Assembly (NCBI GenBank): GCA_002224055.1
Contig: AZLU01000001.1
Location: 92,985 to 156,984, forward strand
Direction of reading: 5' to 3'
From: Pezizomycotina sp. ARF18
Lineage: Eukaryota; Ascomycota
Length of the DNA stretch: 64,000 nt
Positions 1 through 11,466 of the stretch are shown here, in pieces (the first letter of the stretch is position 1; each line of letters opens with the position of its first letter). Both the position numbers and the translations under genes were made by a program. The notes beneath the pieces were generated by a model, which made no database searches, was not told the DNA's origin, and was given only the letters and a program-made list of their open reading frames with translations.

Positions 1-1794
1 ATATATCGATAGATCGAGAATTATTCTTAATTAAAGAATAAAACGTATAAAAACCTATAGATTCTCGAGATTTTTTCCTAGAAGATAATATCGTCGATAG
101 TAAATAAGTATTTAAGTATAAGCGCGATACTATTAGTTAGATTATAATACTTAAGTTAAGACTAGTTATTTAAGACTTTATATAGAATAAAAATTATTAC
201 GACGAGATATATACCGGTAGCTAAATATTAATAATAAGATTATTTTTTATATTAGTAGCCTAGCTCGATCTTAAATATAAGTAGATAAATATAATAACGG
301 CCTTTCTTATATCTAAACTAAAGTAGAGGAATTATCGTTAGGCTTTTAAAAAGATAGAATCGATAGATTAGTTAGTTATAAAGACTCTATACGGCCTTAA
401 ATAATTACCTCGAGAATAGTATAAAGAACTTCTTAGTTCTTAAATTACTAAAGTTTAAAGTTTATTAGCTCGATAATAGCTTATTTATTAATAAGAATCG
501 TTAGTTAATAATAATTATCTACGTTAATTAATCTATTAATAGCTAGATCTAAAAATATAAAATTAAAATACTTAAGCGAGATTTTAGTTTATACTTTAAG
601 ATAAAGAATATAGAGCCAATAGCCTATTTTTTTAGTATTAGGTAACGGACTTAGGGCTAAAATTAATATCGCCTAGTATTATATTAGTCCGTATATATAT
701 AATCGCTTTTAAGAGATTTAGGCTTAAAGTTACTCTCGGATTAATACTCCCATAGAAAGAGAAGGTATCTTTTAAACGAAAAATTAAATACTATACTAGT
801 AGTATAGTATTAATAGATAATAGGAAGTTTAATCTATACTTATTTATTAGGCTAATTAATACCTTCGCTATCTTAACGTTAAGGTAATACGTTAGCGAAG
901 TAAACTAAACTTATAGAAAGTAGTAAAAAGAGTACTATAATATTAGGAAGGATCCTTTAATTATACGCTTACGTACTATATTTATAAGATAGAGAATAAG
1001 ATATTAAGATCTATATATCTACGTAAACGCTAACTAAGCTAAATATAAGCTTATTTATAGATCTACTACTGGCTATATAGTAACGTTTAACGGAATAGCT
1101 ATTTATAACTATTTAAAGAAATAACGTACTATAGCTACTAGTAGTACTAAGGTAGAATATATAGTTATAGGGAGGCTTTACGGGAAGCTCTTTAGGTACT
1201 TTAAATACTAAAGAATATATAGTAAGCCTTTAAATTTAAGGCTCTTAATAGTATCGAGATATATATAGATAATTAAAGTACTATTAGTATTATAAAGGAT
1301 CCTAAATACTATAGTAGAACTAAGTATATCGACGTATAATATTACTTTATAAAAGAACTAGTTCGAGAAGAAACTATCGAGCCTCGATATATAAGATTAG
1401 AGAATAATATCGCGGATATACTTACTAAACCGCTTATAAAGATATCTTATAATAGCGCTATAAAGGCTATAGGTATAAGAAGATAGGATAAAGATTACTA
1501 TATTATCGATAAAAGGAGGTATAGCTATTAGGTATACTAAAAAGGTATAATAAATCTATAGGTATCGAGGTAATGCTTATTAGCTAAGGAATAAGAAACT
1601 TTAGCTAGAGATATTAAGATCTTAGCTAGAGATGTTAAGGAGATTATAACGATAAGGCTCTACGAGCCGTTGAGGTAGACTGTATTATTATATTAAGATT
1701 ATAGTATTATTAGTTTATTATATATAGTATCGTGTATTCCCTCAGTTAGTCTAGAGTTCTGTAGTCAAATCTACAAGTTCGATCCTATCCTACA
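1..1794 (+). mobile_element. Ty1/copia retrotransposon fossil, 3' part
   Basis: Extremely AT-rich, CpA/TpG-poor sequence in which fragments of a copia-type polyprotein can still be read on the plus strand: a reverse-transcriptase-like LYGLKQ-type stretch near 395-425, an ST-x-VEY RNase H stretch near 1140-1170, and the classic RNase H tail (SKYID then ADILTKPL-like) near 1320-1440. A purine tract at 1511-1520 and an LTR follow in the expected order. The element enters from beyond the window start, so only its 3' part is visible. It is thoroughly broken, with a very large number of changes of the RIP type (C to T and G to A). It is old relative to the unRIPed sequence that begins sharply at its right edge. 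Confidence 0.85.
1526..1794 (+). repeat. Probable 3' LTR of the copia fossil
   Basis: This stretch lies directly downstream of the polypurine tract AAAAGGAGGT (1511-1520). It starts TATTAGG (compatible with a RIPed TGTTAGG start) and ends CCTATCCTACA. The last 60 bases keep CpA and CpT and look far less mutated than the rest. There is no second LTR in the window to align it with, so the boundaries are inferred from position and end motifs. Confidence 0.55.
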
Positions 1795-1817
1795 TTATTA
1801 GATATCATACATACATC

Positions 1818-1919
1818 TGCGCCAGCATGGGATACTAAAATACGAACCCATGGATCATTTGCAAGAGGGCCGTGTCCAGTGAGTCAAGAGAGAACAATCT
1901 ACTGAGCTATTAGCCAATG
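1818..1919 (-). other. tRNA-like sequence (degenerate tRNA or SINE head)
   Basis: On the minus strand there is a good RNA polymerase III box A (TAGCTCAGTAGATTG) and, about 60 nt later, a box-B-like GGGTTCG followed by a short insertion and the complementary CCCAT of a T-arm. The A-to-B spacing is longer than in a normal tRNA and the acceptor arms do not pair cleanly. It is therefore more likely a tRNA relic or tRNA-derived SINE head than a working tRNA. I cannot assign an anticodon. It abuts the copia LTR on one side and a long T/A homopolymer tract (about 1936-1970) on the other. Confidence 0.35.
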
Positions 1920-1934
1920 ATTATTTCCTGGAGG

Positions 1935-1970
<36 letters not shown>

Positions 1971-2259
1971 GGGAAAAAAGGCGTAAGATTTTGGCCGATA
2001 AAATGAAGGACAAGAAGACAAACCTCCCTATAAACAATAATCCGCATACTTGATGACCAAGCATAGAGCTAGCTATGTAACAGACCTCGAGCGCGGAGCT
2101 TGTCGATGCTGCCTTAGATATAAATGCAATAGCTAATTCTCGAGAAGTCCCTATTTCTGCTACGTAGAAATGCCGTCGATTAGCCGCTTTTTTTTTCCTT
2201 TTTTTTTTTTTTTTGGGGGTGCGGAAAGACGTGTTCGAAAATCCCGATTGTCTTACGTT

Positions 2260-2990
2260 CGCGAAACTCGCAAATTTCTCGACTTAAATGATGATGACGA
2301 ACTCACTACTGCGATCAAGAGAGAGAAACCCGATGCACGTGCACAAACCGTCGCGCGCAAGAACCACCCCGACAGGCCCATACGAGGTTCCGCGCTCGAA
2401 TGGGATTCCAGAGCGCTGGTGTCGTCGTTAATGCAGGCGTTTCGAAGACGAAAGATTATTTTAAACGATGGCGGTTGAAAAGCTTTTTAAAAACATATCA
2501 AAATGATGGTGCTGATTCGCAAAACATTTTTTCCTTATCAGTAATCGCGGAACCGCAGAACCGGGTTGGAAATGACGGAAGGGAATTCAGGGTGGCGTTT
2601 GCGCAAACTGCTATTCCTACCAGAAGAAGAATGGGAGCGCAGGCTCGTTCATCTAGAAGAGGAGCCAAAGCGAAAGGTGGATTCGACCGAGCCCATTACT
2701 CCACCGGAGCGGTCCACGTATTGGGCCTGATGCGGTTCTGAACCAGGCTACGCGCTCCGCGGCTGGGGTGCAGGGGGCAAATAAGAAGCGCAAAGGCGTC
2801 AGAAACTCGTATATGGAAAAGGGCCCCGGCTGCGGATCAAAGTCAAGCTCGAAGTCCCGTGTCACGCAAGTGAAGCATACAGCTTCTGCGGCGAAAAGTT
2901 TAAATATTTCTAAGAAAAAAAAGAGGTGGAGAAGGTTACATTAGAAGAGGATCAAGTTTTCGATGTTCAACAGAACGGATAATAAAACCA
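2260..2990 (+). pseudogene. Degraded GATA-like zinc-finger family member
   Basis: Remnant of the zinc-finger family that fills 3-18 kb. The second half of a finger is readable near 2600-2640 as VCANCYSYQKK, preceded at 2542 by NRGTAEPGW, which matches the family's C-x-N-C-G...W pattern except that the second cysteine is now arginine (TGC to CGC). The exon upstream ends ATGCAG at 2436 like other members, but the following intron begins GC instead of GT, and the acceptor TTATCAG precedes 2542. A basic, lysine-rich tail (KKRKG, SKKKKRW) follows to about 2940. There are stops and frame changes within the finger region, so this looks dead. No C-terminal family motif was found. Confidence 0.5.
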
Positions 2991-3136
2991 GCAAATCTTT
3001 AAAAGAGATTATTTCACAGAGTTTTCCACAATCTGGATGATGGCCGAGTCTGTAAACAAAGCAGATTTCCAGTGTGCATGATTTCCGACGATGTCCAAAT
3101 AAATATTTTCAGATTGATTTAATCAACCAATCACCT

Positions 3137-4179
3137 TCAGTCTCCAACGGCCAAGCAGTTCTTCAAATTCTCCTCCATAGCCCATTCCTTATCCCGCCGG
3201 CCATCGATACCTGTATCTCCTGCTCCGCTTCCAAGTACCCGCCAGAACCGGATTCCTTAAGTTCCTCGCAAGCATGAGTATCTTCTTTTCCACGCAACGC
3301 GAAGGAATTCCTGACCGGGAGGGGAGCTACTGATGATGTCGTTAATGATTTGAATATCACCCGCAGAGACTGAACGAGCCCGCGAACGGTGCTGAAGCCG
3401 TGAGTATCGTTCGACTTGACGGCAGATTCCGGCGTGATCGGGAACTTCTGGAGCTCTTCCGGGAGGAGCATGGAAATCGGGCAGCCATGATGGATTTTTC
3501 CGGGGATGGGAGTTGGTACTGTCCGGGGAGTGGAAGTTTGACGATGAGGCTGGGCTTAGTAACCTTACGAGTGTTCTTGCCGGTGGATTGACGCTTTGGT
3601 TGCTTGGCTTCGACTTGTACATATCGGGCATGCCGCCGGTCGGACGGCGAAGGTGGGGTCGTAGTGGCAGGTCCAATTGAGGCCGTTGTCGAAGGCGGCG
3701 GTGCAGGTGTCGCAGGGTTTTCCCCGTTGCACTAACAGAACCGTTAGATCCGCAAAATACTGTGAAATCAATGAAACTTGAAATTGGGAAGGGGAATACC
3801 GCTCTACCGCGCAAACGCAGGGAACGCATCTCTCCTGAACCCATCCCGTCCTAGTACCGGTGTTGAGCTTCTGCTTCGGTTGAGGAGCTTTCTGGATAGC
3901 TTGATCCGTGGTGTTTGATGCAGTGGCGGCCCAGAGCTTCGCGGGTCGGTTCGTCTTGTTGCGGTTGTGTACTGGTAGAGGCGTTGCACAAGATATCGCC
4001 GCTAGAGTTGTGCCTCCAGCGGCTCCGGCGAGTCCCGACGAAGTAGTGCCGCAATGCTACAGCTTTCATGTTTAGCGGAGTATAATCAATTACATTGTAG
4101 CAAGTGGTTAATCCGGTGACTTACCTGCAAGACTTGACATTAACGAACGTCGAGCCGTTGTTCCTTCACAATCCTCCAT
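3137..4179 (-). CDS. Two-finger GATA-like zinc-finger family protein (with frameshifts)
   Basis: Model of three exons: 4179-4125, 4056-3800 and 3731-3137. The first finger begins HCGTTSSG and continues RWRHNSSGDILCNA in a second frame; the second is CDTC...NWTCHYDP...CPIC near 3700. The downstream part carries the family C-terminal motif (FSTVRGLVQSLR near 3395) and ends NLKNCLAVGD. Intron 1 has a GTAAGT donor and splits the first zinc knuckle after TGC-AG as in the other members. At least three frame changes separate conserved blocks. Probably a nuclear DNA-binding protein if functional, by analogy with GATA factors, but the target is unknown. It is the last gene of a head-to-tail minus-strand run with the loci at 4.6, 6.2 and 8.4 kb. 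Confidence 0.6.
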
Positions 4180-4335
4180 TATGTCAGTATCTTTGATCGC
4201 TGTGGTGCTTTGTCGCGCGCTGTAGTGCTGATGAGATAACCCCCAAGCACTTGGTTGGCTGTGGAGCGTTGTGCCGCGAAAAACTTTTTATTCAATTTTT
4301 GCGTTATTTATTTTGACGTTTGTCTGACATGAAAG

Positions 4336-4367
4336 ATAAAATAAAATAAAATAAAATAAAATAAAAT
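4336..4367. repeat. (ATAAA)n microsatellite
   Basis: About six tandem copies of a 5-bp AT-only unit upstream of the minus-strand zinc-finger gene. A similar run recurs near 32,940. Confidence 0.9.
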
Positions 4368-4566
4368 GCAAGCGAGACGTGACGTCGTGATCCTCTATTT
4401 TTCTCTAATTATATTGTCCAAAGCAAATTTTAACTGAGGTTTTTAAAGTGAATTTATCACATTTCTTTCATTCCGCTTTATACGTAATGCTCCCCTTACC
4501 AACTCAAAAGAGGTAGTCGCTAGATTCAGACTTTCTCGATAATGGCGTCTGTCGCGCCCTAGACCG

Positions 4567-5201
4567 CTAAAGGCTCCCTCCAAATCCCCCAGGCCATACA
4601 ATTCTGAAATTCAGTTTAATGAAGCGTTCCTTTACCCCCTCGGACATGCTCCATCCCCTGATTCCCTTTTCCTTTGCGAGATAGTGCTCTAGCTTTCCGT
4701 TGTTCATATTACGAGTGATCATCTCGCGGGCATCTCGAGCTCGAAGGCATCTGTTGGTCGTCTATGCTCTCTGCGAGGCTATCAGGCGTAACTAACATCC
4801 GCTCGAAGTACGGACACCAGAGCTTCGACGGTGCAAACGCTATCCTGGCTGATAGCTGAATTAAGGACGTTCCCCGGATAGAACGTCATTGTTTGATGTC
4901 CCGTCTGACCTGGAGATATGAAGGTCTGACCTTTCGGTTGTTCCAGAAAAATAGCGATAGCACGTCCGACATATCCTCGGAACTCTACGGACAGAGCAAT
5001 TACCAAAATCGCGAGTCCATTTGCTGAGCCACGCTGATAAATAATACAAGAATACCACTCCCCCCCGTTATGTAGCGCGAGCCATAATTGAAGGCGTCTG
5101 TGTTCAAGTAACGGTAAAACGGGCTCAGTGACCTGCAATTTCCATCGGCGAAATCGCCTCTCCCCTGCTCCTTGCGCCATTGTTGTAGTTGTTCTACTCA
5201 C
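4567..5201 (-). CDS. Zinc-finger family member, one recognisable finger
   Basis: The C-terminal part (4567-4850) reads SVCTVEALVSVLRAD, then KLEHYLAKEKGIRGW and VKERFIKLNF, closely matching the neighbouring gene at 6.2 kb. Upstream, 4960-5060 encodes FGNCSVRRVPRICRTCYRYF, the second half of a GATA-like finger. An exon end TGCAG followed by a weak GTCACT donor lies at about 5133, where the family intron is expected. The putative first knuckle after the intron reads NYG, with the cysteine replaced by tyrosine. The conserved blocks lie in different frames, so the gene is either decayed or carries sequence errors. The N-terminus is not certain. Confidence 0.5.
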
Positions 5202-6170
5202 CGCAGCCTTGCTCGTTTAACTGCAGCGAGAAGCGTTATCCCCGACGCATTGTCCGTATTAGACTCGTCGTTTCTGACAGGATGGATGCCGAACAGTCTA
5301 TGATAGTTATAAGTCGGGAGGACTTCAGATTTGTGGCCTTTAATCAAAAGAACCTGCTATTCATATTGCATCATGATCTAGAGTTTTCTAGCTTGTAGGA
5401 TTATTAGTTACTGATGTTGATGGCTATTTTAACTGACGGTTGGAGTTATTGCTGGCGATGGTGGCAGGTTCGGGCCGACGACTAGTGGCATGAGTTTTTG
5501 GAGATTGATGACTACTATTTCGCTATTTGAAAAAACATTCTTAACGAAGGCGTAAGCAAAGATACGCGAGATAATAAGGGCTTGACCTGCTAACTACTGA
5601 AATCCCTTTTGCTAAAAGACCCAAGCTGCTGTTTCTTAGGTCTAAGGCGGAATCGTCGATATTGTACCCGACAGAGGAATGTATATTCATTTTGCTTGAT
5701 ACTTTATCGAAAGTGCTAACTGACAGATTCATATAATCGAGTACATATACACTAACGGACAGACCTCCGAAGGCTCAATGCCCCAATTAAACCCCCACTT
5801 GTGACTTAAAGTTAATGGGAATGTGGTATAGCCTTATAAAAGACGACGACTATTCTCTTGTATTTATATTTGTCAAGCTTTGAAATCGAATTTTCCAGTA
5901 ACATCTACATCTCCCAGCTGGTCCTGGCAGGAGGCCAAATTATACCATTTTTAAAAGAAACATGTACATGATCGCGTAAAAGACTAAAAGAATAACGATG
6001 ATGACTAGGTGCTTCGATCAAAAGAAGTACTAGTGTGGGTCTCGCTCTTCACAAAGCAGTGAGTAATAGAAAATAGCCCTCGTCAAGAGGTAAGTAACTT
6101 GTAAATGCGGGGACCGAATTTTCGAGCATAAGTTCCCCCTCTTCACCGAAGGCTGCGAGTTATTAAATAT
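5202..6170. other. Intergenic stretch, no gene seen
   Basis: Only short ORFs with no recognisable protein pattern on either strand. It separates two minus-strand zinc-finger family genes and would contain the promoter of the 4.6-kb locus. Confidence 0.5.
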
Positions 6171-7388
6171 TCAAAATAATACAAATTTTCCTTCACGCAA
6201 CCGAGGTTGTACGCCATTCTCCTTCCGCCAAACACTTCCCAGGTTGAGCTTGATGAAGTGCTCCTTGATCGGATCGACGAAATTCCATCCCCTGATACGC
6301 TTTTCCTTGGCCAGATAACCCTGCAACTTCTGGCTCTCGAGGTTCCCAGTAATTATCCGGCGTAAGTCCTGAGTTCGGCGGCCATTTCGTCGTCCTCAAA
6401 AGTATCCGCAATGCTTCTCGCCTCGCGAACATCGGCTTCAAGCGTAGCAACGAGAGCCTCGACGCTGGAGATACCGTCCTGACTCGGGCGTTGTTCGGGA
6501 CGGCCGCAGGTTGTCGGGCACCGGTTTCGTGCTTCTGCTTATTCCTCGCTTCGAGTTTGATCTGCAGGATCTTCGGGCGGTCGTCGCCCTTGTGCTTCAG
6601 GCGGTAGTCGTAGCAGGAGTGGCAAAGGAGCTTGTGATCGTTATTGCCGTCGTAATGCCACCTTTTAGTCCCGTCCGCGCGCGCTCTCCCGCAATTGCTG
6701 TTTTTAGAAGTGGCGAGGTGGGATTAATTCCATAGGTTTTAGACGGTTGTAAAGCAATTTTTTTTCACTCTATGTGGTAGTACTCACTGGCAGTGGGCCG
6801 CTTGTTTATGCAACTCGGATGCCAATTGTGACGAATTTCCCTCACGCATCTTCCCCTAGAGATGCGCGGGTCGCGTCTGTTTCTTCTCGAGGTAATAGAG
6901 ATAGCAAGTTACGCATATCCTCTCCCCGCTCCTGGGGTCCTTACAAGCATACCCTGTGGTATCCACAGCACAATTGCTAAAATGAGAAATCCAGAATTAG
7001 TACATGAATGCTCAATCACAGCATGCTTGTGTTAAGCATAGTCGCTTACGATGCCTTTTTTTTTTTTTTAGCAACTGGGACGGTACGAAAATGACAAGGC
7101 CCGATTACCTGCAGTGCTTTCTCATGGAACTTCGATCCGTCTCCAACTCCAACCGCTCCTTCCGGATGATCGAGATCGGAGTATTCGGCGCCGGAGCAGA
7201 CGTCGGCGGCTTATCCGGCTTCTCAAGCCGTAGCTGTGAGTGCTGTCTTCACCGCGATTTGAAGAATCCGAGATGCGTTCCATTTGTCGGAGGTTGGCTT
7301 TCTTAACTTTGATAATTGAACGACAAACGTATTCTAATCGACTACTTTTATTTCCGAAGTGTGTAGGATATTGTACTTGGTGATTCAA
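6171..7388 (-). CDS. Two-finger GATA-like zinc-finger family protein
   Basis: The clearest minus-strand member. Exons: about 7388-7109, 6976-6788 and 6697-6171. The N-terminus is proline-rich (LEKPDKPPTSAPAPNTP). Finger 1 is C-S-N-C then 18 residues then CVTCYLYYLEKK; finger 2 is CHNCGRARADGTKRWHYDG, 22 residues in all, then CHSCYDYRLKHKGDDRP. Both introns (GTAATC and GTGAGT donors) split the knuckle after the first cysteine in phase 2. The C-terminal domain reads SVEALVATLEAD (with a frame change), ESQKLQGYLAKEKRIRGW, IKEHFIKLNLG. There is one in-frame TAG between the fingers (after RPAHL). The finger pattern and basic tail suggest a nuclear DNA-binding role by analogy with GATA factors; this is inference. 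Confidence 0.65.
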
Positions 7389-7561
7389 TGGTAATTGACT
7401 GATATTCTGGAGTTATATGATTTTTGGGATTTTTTTTATTTTATTAACGACGTTAATTTTGGCTGACGATATTTGTCGCGATAGTGGTTTGTTTGTAATT
7501 ATAATGGTTGTGCTTATTGATAGAACTTTGTGGGGTCTTTTGGCCAAGCTTGTTCCGGTTT

Positions 7562-7735
7562 TGTCCACCAAAAAAGAAAAATAGAAAAAATAGAAAAAAT
7601 AGAAAAGAAAAGAAAAGAAAATGCAAAAATGCAAAAATGCAAAAATGCAAAAATGCAAAAATGCAAAATAGCGAAATATAAATAAAAAATAAGGCAATAA
7701 AAGAAATATAAAATAAAATAAATAAATAAACGAAG
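7562..7735. repeat. A-rich simple repeats with an ATGCAAAA octamer array
   Basis: Tandem AGAAAAAAT and AAAAG units lead into about six copies of ATGCAAAA (7621-7668), followed by AT-only repeats. The Phe/Leu/Cys-rich minus-strand reading frames across it are a by-product of the repeat. It lies in the 7389-8372 gap, in which I see no gene. Confidence 0.85.
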
Positions 7736-8372
7736 AAAAACTCGACCACAAGTCATCAGTCATAACTCGAGGATGACGTATACGTAGATTCTCCTCATAT
7801 CTATATACCTCTTCTATCCGTATGAACTTCGTAGCTAGCGAATTTGGCACTTATACTACTTCAAGTTATCGGGCGATACGCGTCGTGCGTGAAAATCTAT
7901 ATCGGTAATTATCCAGAGTAAGCATAAGTATATACAATTGAAAGAATTTATCTAGGCTACACCGAAATCGGAGGTAGACCGGCGGTCTTTTTCTTTCCCA
8001 CGATACAGAAAAGATTCCCGAGTGTGTGTTACTGGAATGACTAGTTTGGCAAAGTCTTTGACGACCCTTCACTACGATGTACAATATTCACAATAGTATC
8101 TGCGGAATCCCTACGGTTGGAAATCGACCCCTCATAATAAATTTATATAATATAGGCTAGGACAGGGTAATAATAAAGGGGAAACACTAACAGAAAGAAA
8201 AAAAAGGGCAACGGCATTTTAAAAAACAAAGTGTGGCCGCATGTGAGAAAAATATTGGTGTATCCATTTTGTTCGTATCTTGCGTGTAAAAGCGTATTAA
8301 ATAACCCGGTACGCCGTGTAGTAAATCTAAGAGTTCTCGTTGAGATCTGTTTTCACGTTTTTTTTCACGGAA

Positions 8373-8657
8373 CTAAAACGCGTCTCCACCTTCTTCTAGG
8401 CATTCCTTCGCCTGCGCCAGGATCATGTCGCGTTTTACTTCCTCATCGAGCGGAGAGTGGCGAAGCTCTTGTTTGGCGAGCCGTTCTGCTAGCTTTGGAC
8501 TTTCAACGTTCTTCCTTAAGATTGCTACTTATCTGATGAGCTCCAGAGAAGCATTTTCAGGCTGGCTTGCGATGTATTTGTCGAGAAAATCGACGTCTAT
8601 ACTGAGCGCGTCCGTGATTTCTTGGCGATTTTTAGACTTGTCGCGGGCTGATGCCAT
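8373..8657 (-). pseudogene. Solo C-terminal domain of the zinc-finger family
   Basis: One frame of 95 codons from MASARDKSKNRQE to CLEEGGDAF with a single in-frame TAA at 8529-8531. The second half (RKNVESPKLAERLAKQEL, then DEEVKRDMILAQAKECL) aligns by eye with the C-terminus of the plus-strand gene at 14.6-16.8 kb (RNLMHPKLQRALREEG, then GMKRKLIAQNAEQL). No zinc finger was found upstream. It may be a truncated copy, or a domain-only protein whose stop is recent or an error. It lies in line with the other minus-strand family members. Confidence 0.5.
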
Positions 8658-10141
8658 AATGACCTTCGATTGACTTGGATTTGCGCTTTCGATTCGTAAA
8701 GTTTGCCTCAGATCAATCGGCCTAATTTGCAAATGGGAAATATTTACAATATTTTTGGTTGTCGGGTGGATTTTTCGTATTGGACAGTTTTTTTTTTTTT
8801 TTTCTTTTTTTACACATAAGAGGGCAATTCACTCGACCACGTTCTCCTCCGATCGCCCTGCTCAAAGCAGTTATTGGCATTGATTTCAATAAGTTCCCCC
8901 TCAGCCCCTCAGACAAGTAGAGGAACGCAAGGTCTGCTCCGTTTCCAAGAACTTGGCCGGCTTCTCGCTAATCAGGTTACTGGTAACCTTCTATTTAATT
9001 TTGATTGCTGTCTTCTCCTTGCTCTGTTTTTCATTTGATTTCTTTTCTTTCTCTTTCACTTCCGTATAGGGAGGGAGGAACATAAACGTTTTTTGCGAAA
9101 GGACAAGTTCCGTTAAACTTTATATTTCTTATCTACTAGTTCTGAGAAATAGTACGCATACTCCTACGTCTGCCTAACAAAATAGTACCTTTTAAGCCCC
9201 ATAAGATGCTTACTTCCACTATAGAAAGGTTGAATTTATTTACAAGGCATTATTCTTGTCTGCTATTTCCACCAGAAATTTGAAAAAAAAAAAATCACCC
9301 TTGCCTCGATGTTTTTTTGTTTCTACGCGTCCCTCAAGGCATTTTATCTGATTCGTCGAAAAGGCTAATTCAATATATCAAACCATTGCGGGAATAAGTT
9401 TCGCATCATTCTTGGCCCGTTCTCTAGTATTCTCCTCCTCACTCGAAACTATCACTGCATATGCCTACTCCTTACCGAGAAAAAAGTTAAAAACGAAGTT
9501 ATCTACGCCGGTAATCCAGTATCGACCTCCCTATAATACATCAAAATGCAAGAAATAGATCGCTGAGGCTTATAGAAAGACGTTGAAAAGCAAAACGTTA
9601 TCGCGCCAAGAGAGTAAGCGAGATCTCTAGTTAGCGCAGAAAAAGCAACTAGAATTAGCCAAGCGCCGAAGCTCCACCAAAAACAACAAATATGAAATTT
9701 TTTCGTAAAAAAGAAGAAAAGAAAAAGGAAACGACTAAAGGAACGGTTTCGAAAGGAAGCCCAAGATATATCCTGAGCAGCATCAAAGAGTACGCCCGGG
9801 GAGAAATGCCAGGGTGTCAATTGGAGGGGAAACGATTAAAGTACTGTATAGGGGGAAACTTCCGGGAACAACGGCGAAACAAAAATCGGTGGAATTGCGG
9901 ATTCGTTTATTTTGACTATTACTTGAGTATTTTATAACATTTTGAATAATTTTATTTATTGCCACAGTTATTCAACTAGGGTTACCTAAAATCAGAATAA
10001 AAATCAGTACTAACAAAAACAATTCATCATCATCCAAAAAATTCGCTTGATCCCAACCGCCTCGTTTCATGAGCATACTTAACGAAAAAATTCGCGGTTC
10101 CAATTAACAATCTTCTTGCCACCGAGACGACTGATGCCCGC
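8658..10141. other. Central gap between minus- and plus-strand family arrays
   Basis: No convincing gene. It contains homopolymer T and A runs and short random ORFs. It is the point where the zinc-finger family switches from minus-strand to plus-strand orientation, so promoters of both arrays may lie near its edges. Confidence 0.5.
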
Positions 10142-11466
10142 ATGACGGCCTTGTGTACGAAGACGATGGCTCCAGGCCGGCTCCAGGAGCGCCAGCGATC
10201 GACTGACGAAACTCAAGTTATCGGACAAAGACTCCATAAGCTCTCTGCCGTGGAAAACCCGGTGCCTTCAAGGAGAACGAACAAGCGGACGAAACTCTCG
10301 TCGGAATCGGTAACGACGGAATAGAAGACGGCGCAGACGATAGCTCGAAAGGCGGCGTTCGCGTAAAAGATTCAGAGGAAGTATCAGAGCAACGTATGAC
10401 CTTGAGGAGTGTTAGGGAGTTCTTCCAGAGCCCGTAGAGGCTAAAGGTGGGAATTTGGACGGCGATGAAGCAGAAGAAGAAGGGAATGACGAGGATGATG
10501 CGTGCGGGTACTGTTCTTTCAACATCCCCTTCACGTGCTCAGCTAAGGTGGAAGTTATCTACTATACTGACGTGGAACCCGAATAGGAACTGCGGAACCA
10601 CGACGTCGGCCAGAATGTGCCGGATCCACCGTGCGGAGACCGTCGAACGAGAATGCAATAATTGCAAGGACTACTGCTTGAAGCACGGGAAGGATCGCTC
10701 CGCGGATGTTGAACATCGCAGGAAGAGACGCGAGATGAGCGAGAACTTCAAAAACAGCGACGAGAACATTAAGTGCAGGTAAGTCTAAGCTAGGCTTTAG
10801 ATTCTACTATCACAGGTATACGAAAAAAAAAACTTGAGTAATCGGTTGCTAACGTTATTTCCTTTCCAATATTCCTTTTCATACAGCAATTGTGGCACGT
10901 CGAAGACAGGGTACGGGTCAAGCACTGGGAAATGGGCCTGGACCAGGCATGATGTTGAACCACTCTACACCGCTTTGCTATCAGAGGGAAAGGAGACAGA
11001 GGAAGAAGCGTGGACCACTTCCGCCTCCGAGGTACGTACCCCTCTAGCTACTGGAGATAAGAATACAATCAGATAGTAACGGGATTTATATAGGAGCAAT
11101 TTGTCGAAGAGAAACTCACTCCGGAAGCTACGTCGGGTTCTTCCGCTAAGGCTCTAGTCCCTCCAATAAACGCAGTAAAGCGGACAGGGTTGCTAAACCT
11201 TCAAGCACCTCACAACTGGTGTCGAAAAAGCACAAGCAGAGTGCTTCCTCCTTGCACTCTGACCAGAATAACTCCGTCCGAGCCACTGCCCCAAGTCCTC
11301 GACAGGTGCTAGTTAATACACCAATCTCATCGAACGACAAAACTTCCACTGGCAGTATCACCAGCGTTGCCGCTCTTGTGGCTGCCATGCGCGCAGTGTT
11401 TGTTCCCTGAAAACCGTCGAGTTGTCGGCGACATCTTCGAAGCCGTTTCTCCGTACGATTATCTAG
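10142..11466 (+). CDS. Two-finger GATA-like zinc-finger family protein (frameshifted)
   Basis: Exons are modelled as about 10142-10507, 10587-10778, 10887-11031 and 11094-11466. The N-terminus is acidic (GDEAEEEGNDEDD). Finger 1 is C-G-N-C then 20 residues then CNNCKDYCLKHGKDR; its intron of 79 nt splits the knuckle as TGC GG|G. Finger 2 begins C-S-N-C-G-T-S-K-T-G with a normal intron (GTAAGT...ACAG) but changes frame and has PLCYQRERRQRKKR where a second C-x2-C is expected, so one zinc ligand is missing. The C-terminal region has SVAALVAAMRA (about 11,360) and, in a shifted frame, SLKTVELSATSSKPF, then stops early compared with the next gene. The start ATG is uncertain. Confidence 0.55.

Noticed and set aside
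3257-3844. 195-codon minus-strand ORF
   Set aside because: It lies in a different frame from the zinc-finger and C-terminal motifs of the gene there, apart from its short start, which I used as the end of exon 2. Its composition (S, P, R) suggests an overlapping non-coding frame.
7413-7850. Minus-strand ORFs rich in Phe, Leu and Cys resembling membrane segments
   Set aside because: Generated by A-rich microsatellites and the octamer array; no start context or conserved pattern.
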